Assembly (NCBI GenBank): GCA_946887065.1
Contig: CAMPKL010000231.1
Span: 1-6,330, forward strand
DNA from: an uncultured Bryobacterales bacterium
Lineage (GTDB): Bacteria; Acidobacteriota; Terriglobia; Bryobacterales; UBA6623
Length of the DNA: 6,330 nt
Direction: 5' to 3'
The notes under the pieces are model-generated. The model made no database searches. It was not told the DNA's origin and worked only from the letters and a program-made list of their open reading frames with translations. Positions within the stretch are counted from its first letter, which is position 1, and the number at the start of each line of letters is the position of its first letter. The position numbers and the translations under genes were made by a program. Below, piece by piece: positions 6,291-6,330 of the stretch.

Positions 6291-6330
6291 TTAACCAATC
6301 TTGTCTTGGAGCGTCAGCACCTTCGGGGAC
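6291..6330 (-). CDS. rplM: 50S ribosomal protein L13, last 12 codons (5' part outside window)
   Basis: Reading leftward from the window edge in one frame gives [12 protein letters not shown] followed by TAA (6291-6293). L13 proteins commonly end with a short P-x-V/x-L segment after the HxAQ motif, and L13 is the expected gene directly before rpsI, so this is called as its C-terminus. Only 12 residues are visible, so the identification rests mainly on position. Confidence 0.75.
   Translation of the reverse strand, partial: SPKVLTLQDKIG

Noticed and set aside
1..6330. A novel defence, mobile or biosynthetic system.
   Set aside because: All eight genes belong to well-known housekeeping or metabolic families, gaps are short, and there are no direct repeats, integrases, transposases or unrecognised genes to support one.

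Overview
The window is a GC-rich, gene-dense bacterial chromosomal segment with high G/C at third codon positions and short intergenic gaps. It holds eight protein genes, two of them cut by the window edges. I see no tRNA, rRNA, insertion sequence, CRISPR array or phage gene. The translation block order rplM-rpsI-rpsB-tsf-pyrH-frr, a Thermotoga-like KdgK, a short EF-Ts and a biosynthetic SpeA suggest a free-living heterotroph. Acidobacteriota (Solibacter/Bryobacter-like) is my best guess from gene order and protein style; this is inference and other GC-rich phyla are possible.

Left part, minus strand (1-1813): the N-terminal 245 codons of speA (arginine decarboxylase, first step to agmatine and polyamines) lie 40 bp downstream of kdgK (2-keto-3-deoxygluconate kinase, sugar-acid catabolism). 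The two are probably co-transcribed. Middle, plus strand (1946-2830): an rmlD-type dTDP-4-dehydrorhamnose reductase starts from a TTG codon behind a clear Shine-Dalgarno. It diverges from kdgK across a 132-bp gap that carries a spaced inverted repeat, and it converges on frr with only 4 bp between the two stop codons.

Right part, minus strand (2835-6330): reading in the direction of transcription, the block is rplM (last 12 codons), rpsI, rpsB, tsf, pyrH, frr. It supplies three ribosomal proteins, the elongation factor that recharges EF-Tu, UMP kinase and the factor that splits post-termination ribosomes. This is a conserved housekeeping cluster. Its gaps contain strong hairpins: several in the rpsI-rpsB gap (a possible rpsB leader), a perfect 12-bp stem between rpsB and tsf, and a terminator-like hairpin with a T-rich tail that ends just 8 bases before the pyrH start codon. 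These probably divide or tune expression within the cluster.

I found no evidence of a previously undescribed system. The points worth a second look are regulatory: the RNA structures in the ribosomal gene block, the pyrH and rpsI starts without a Shine-Dalgarno, the C-terminal tail of S2, and the inverted repeat in the divergent gap.
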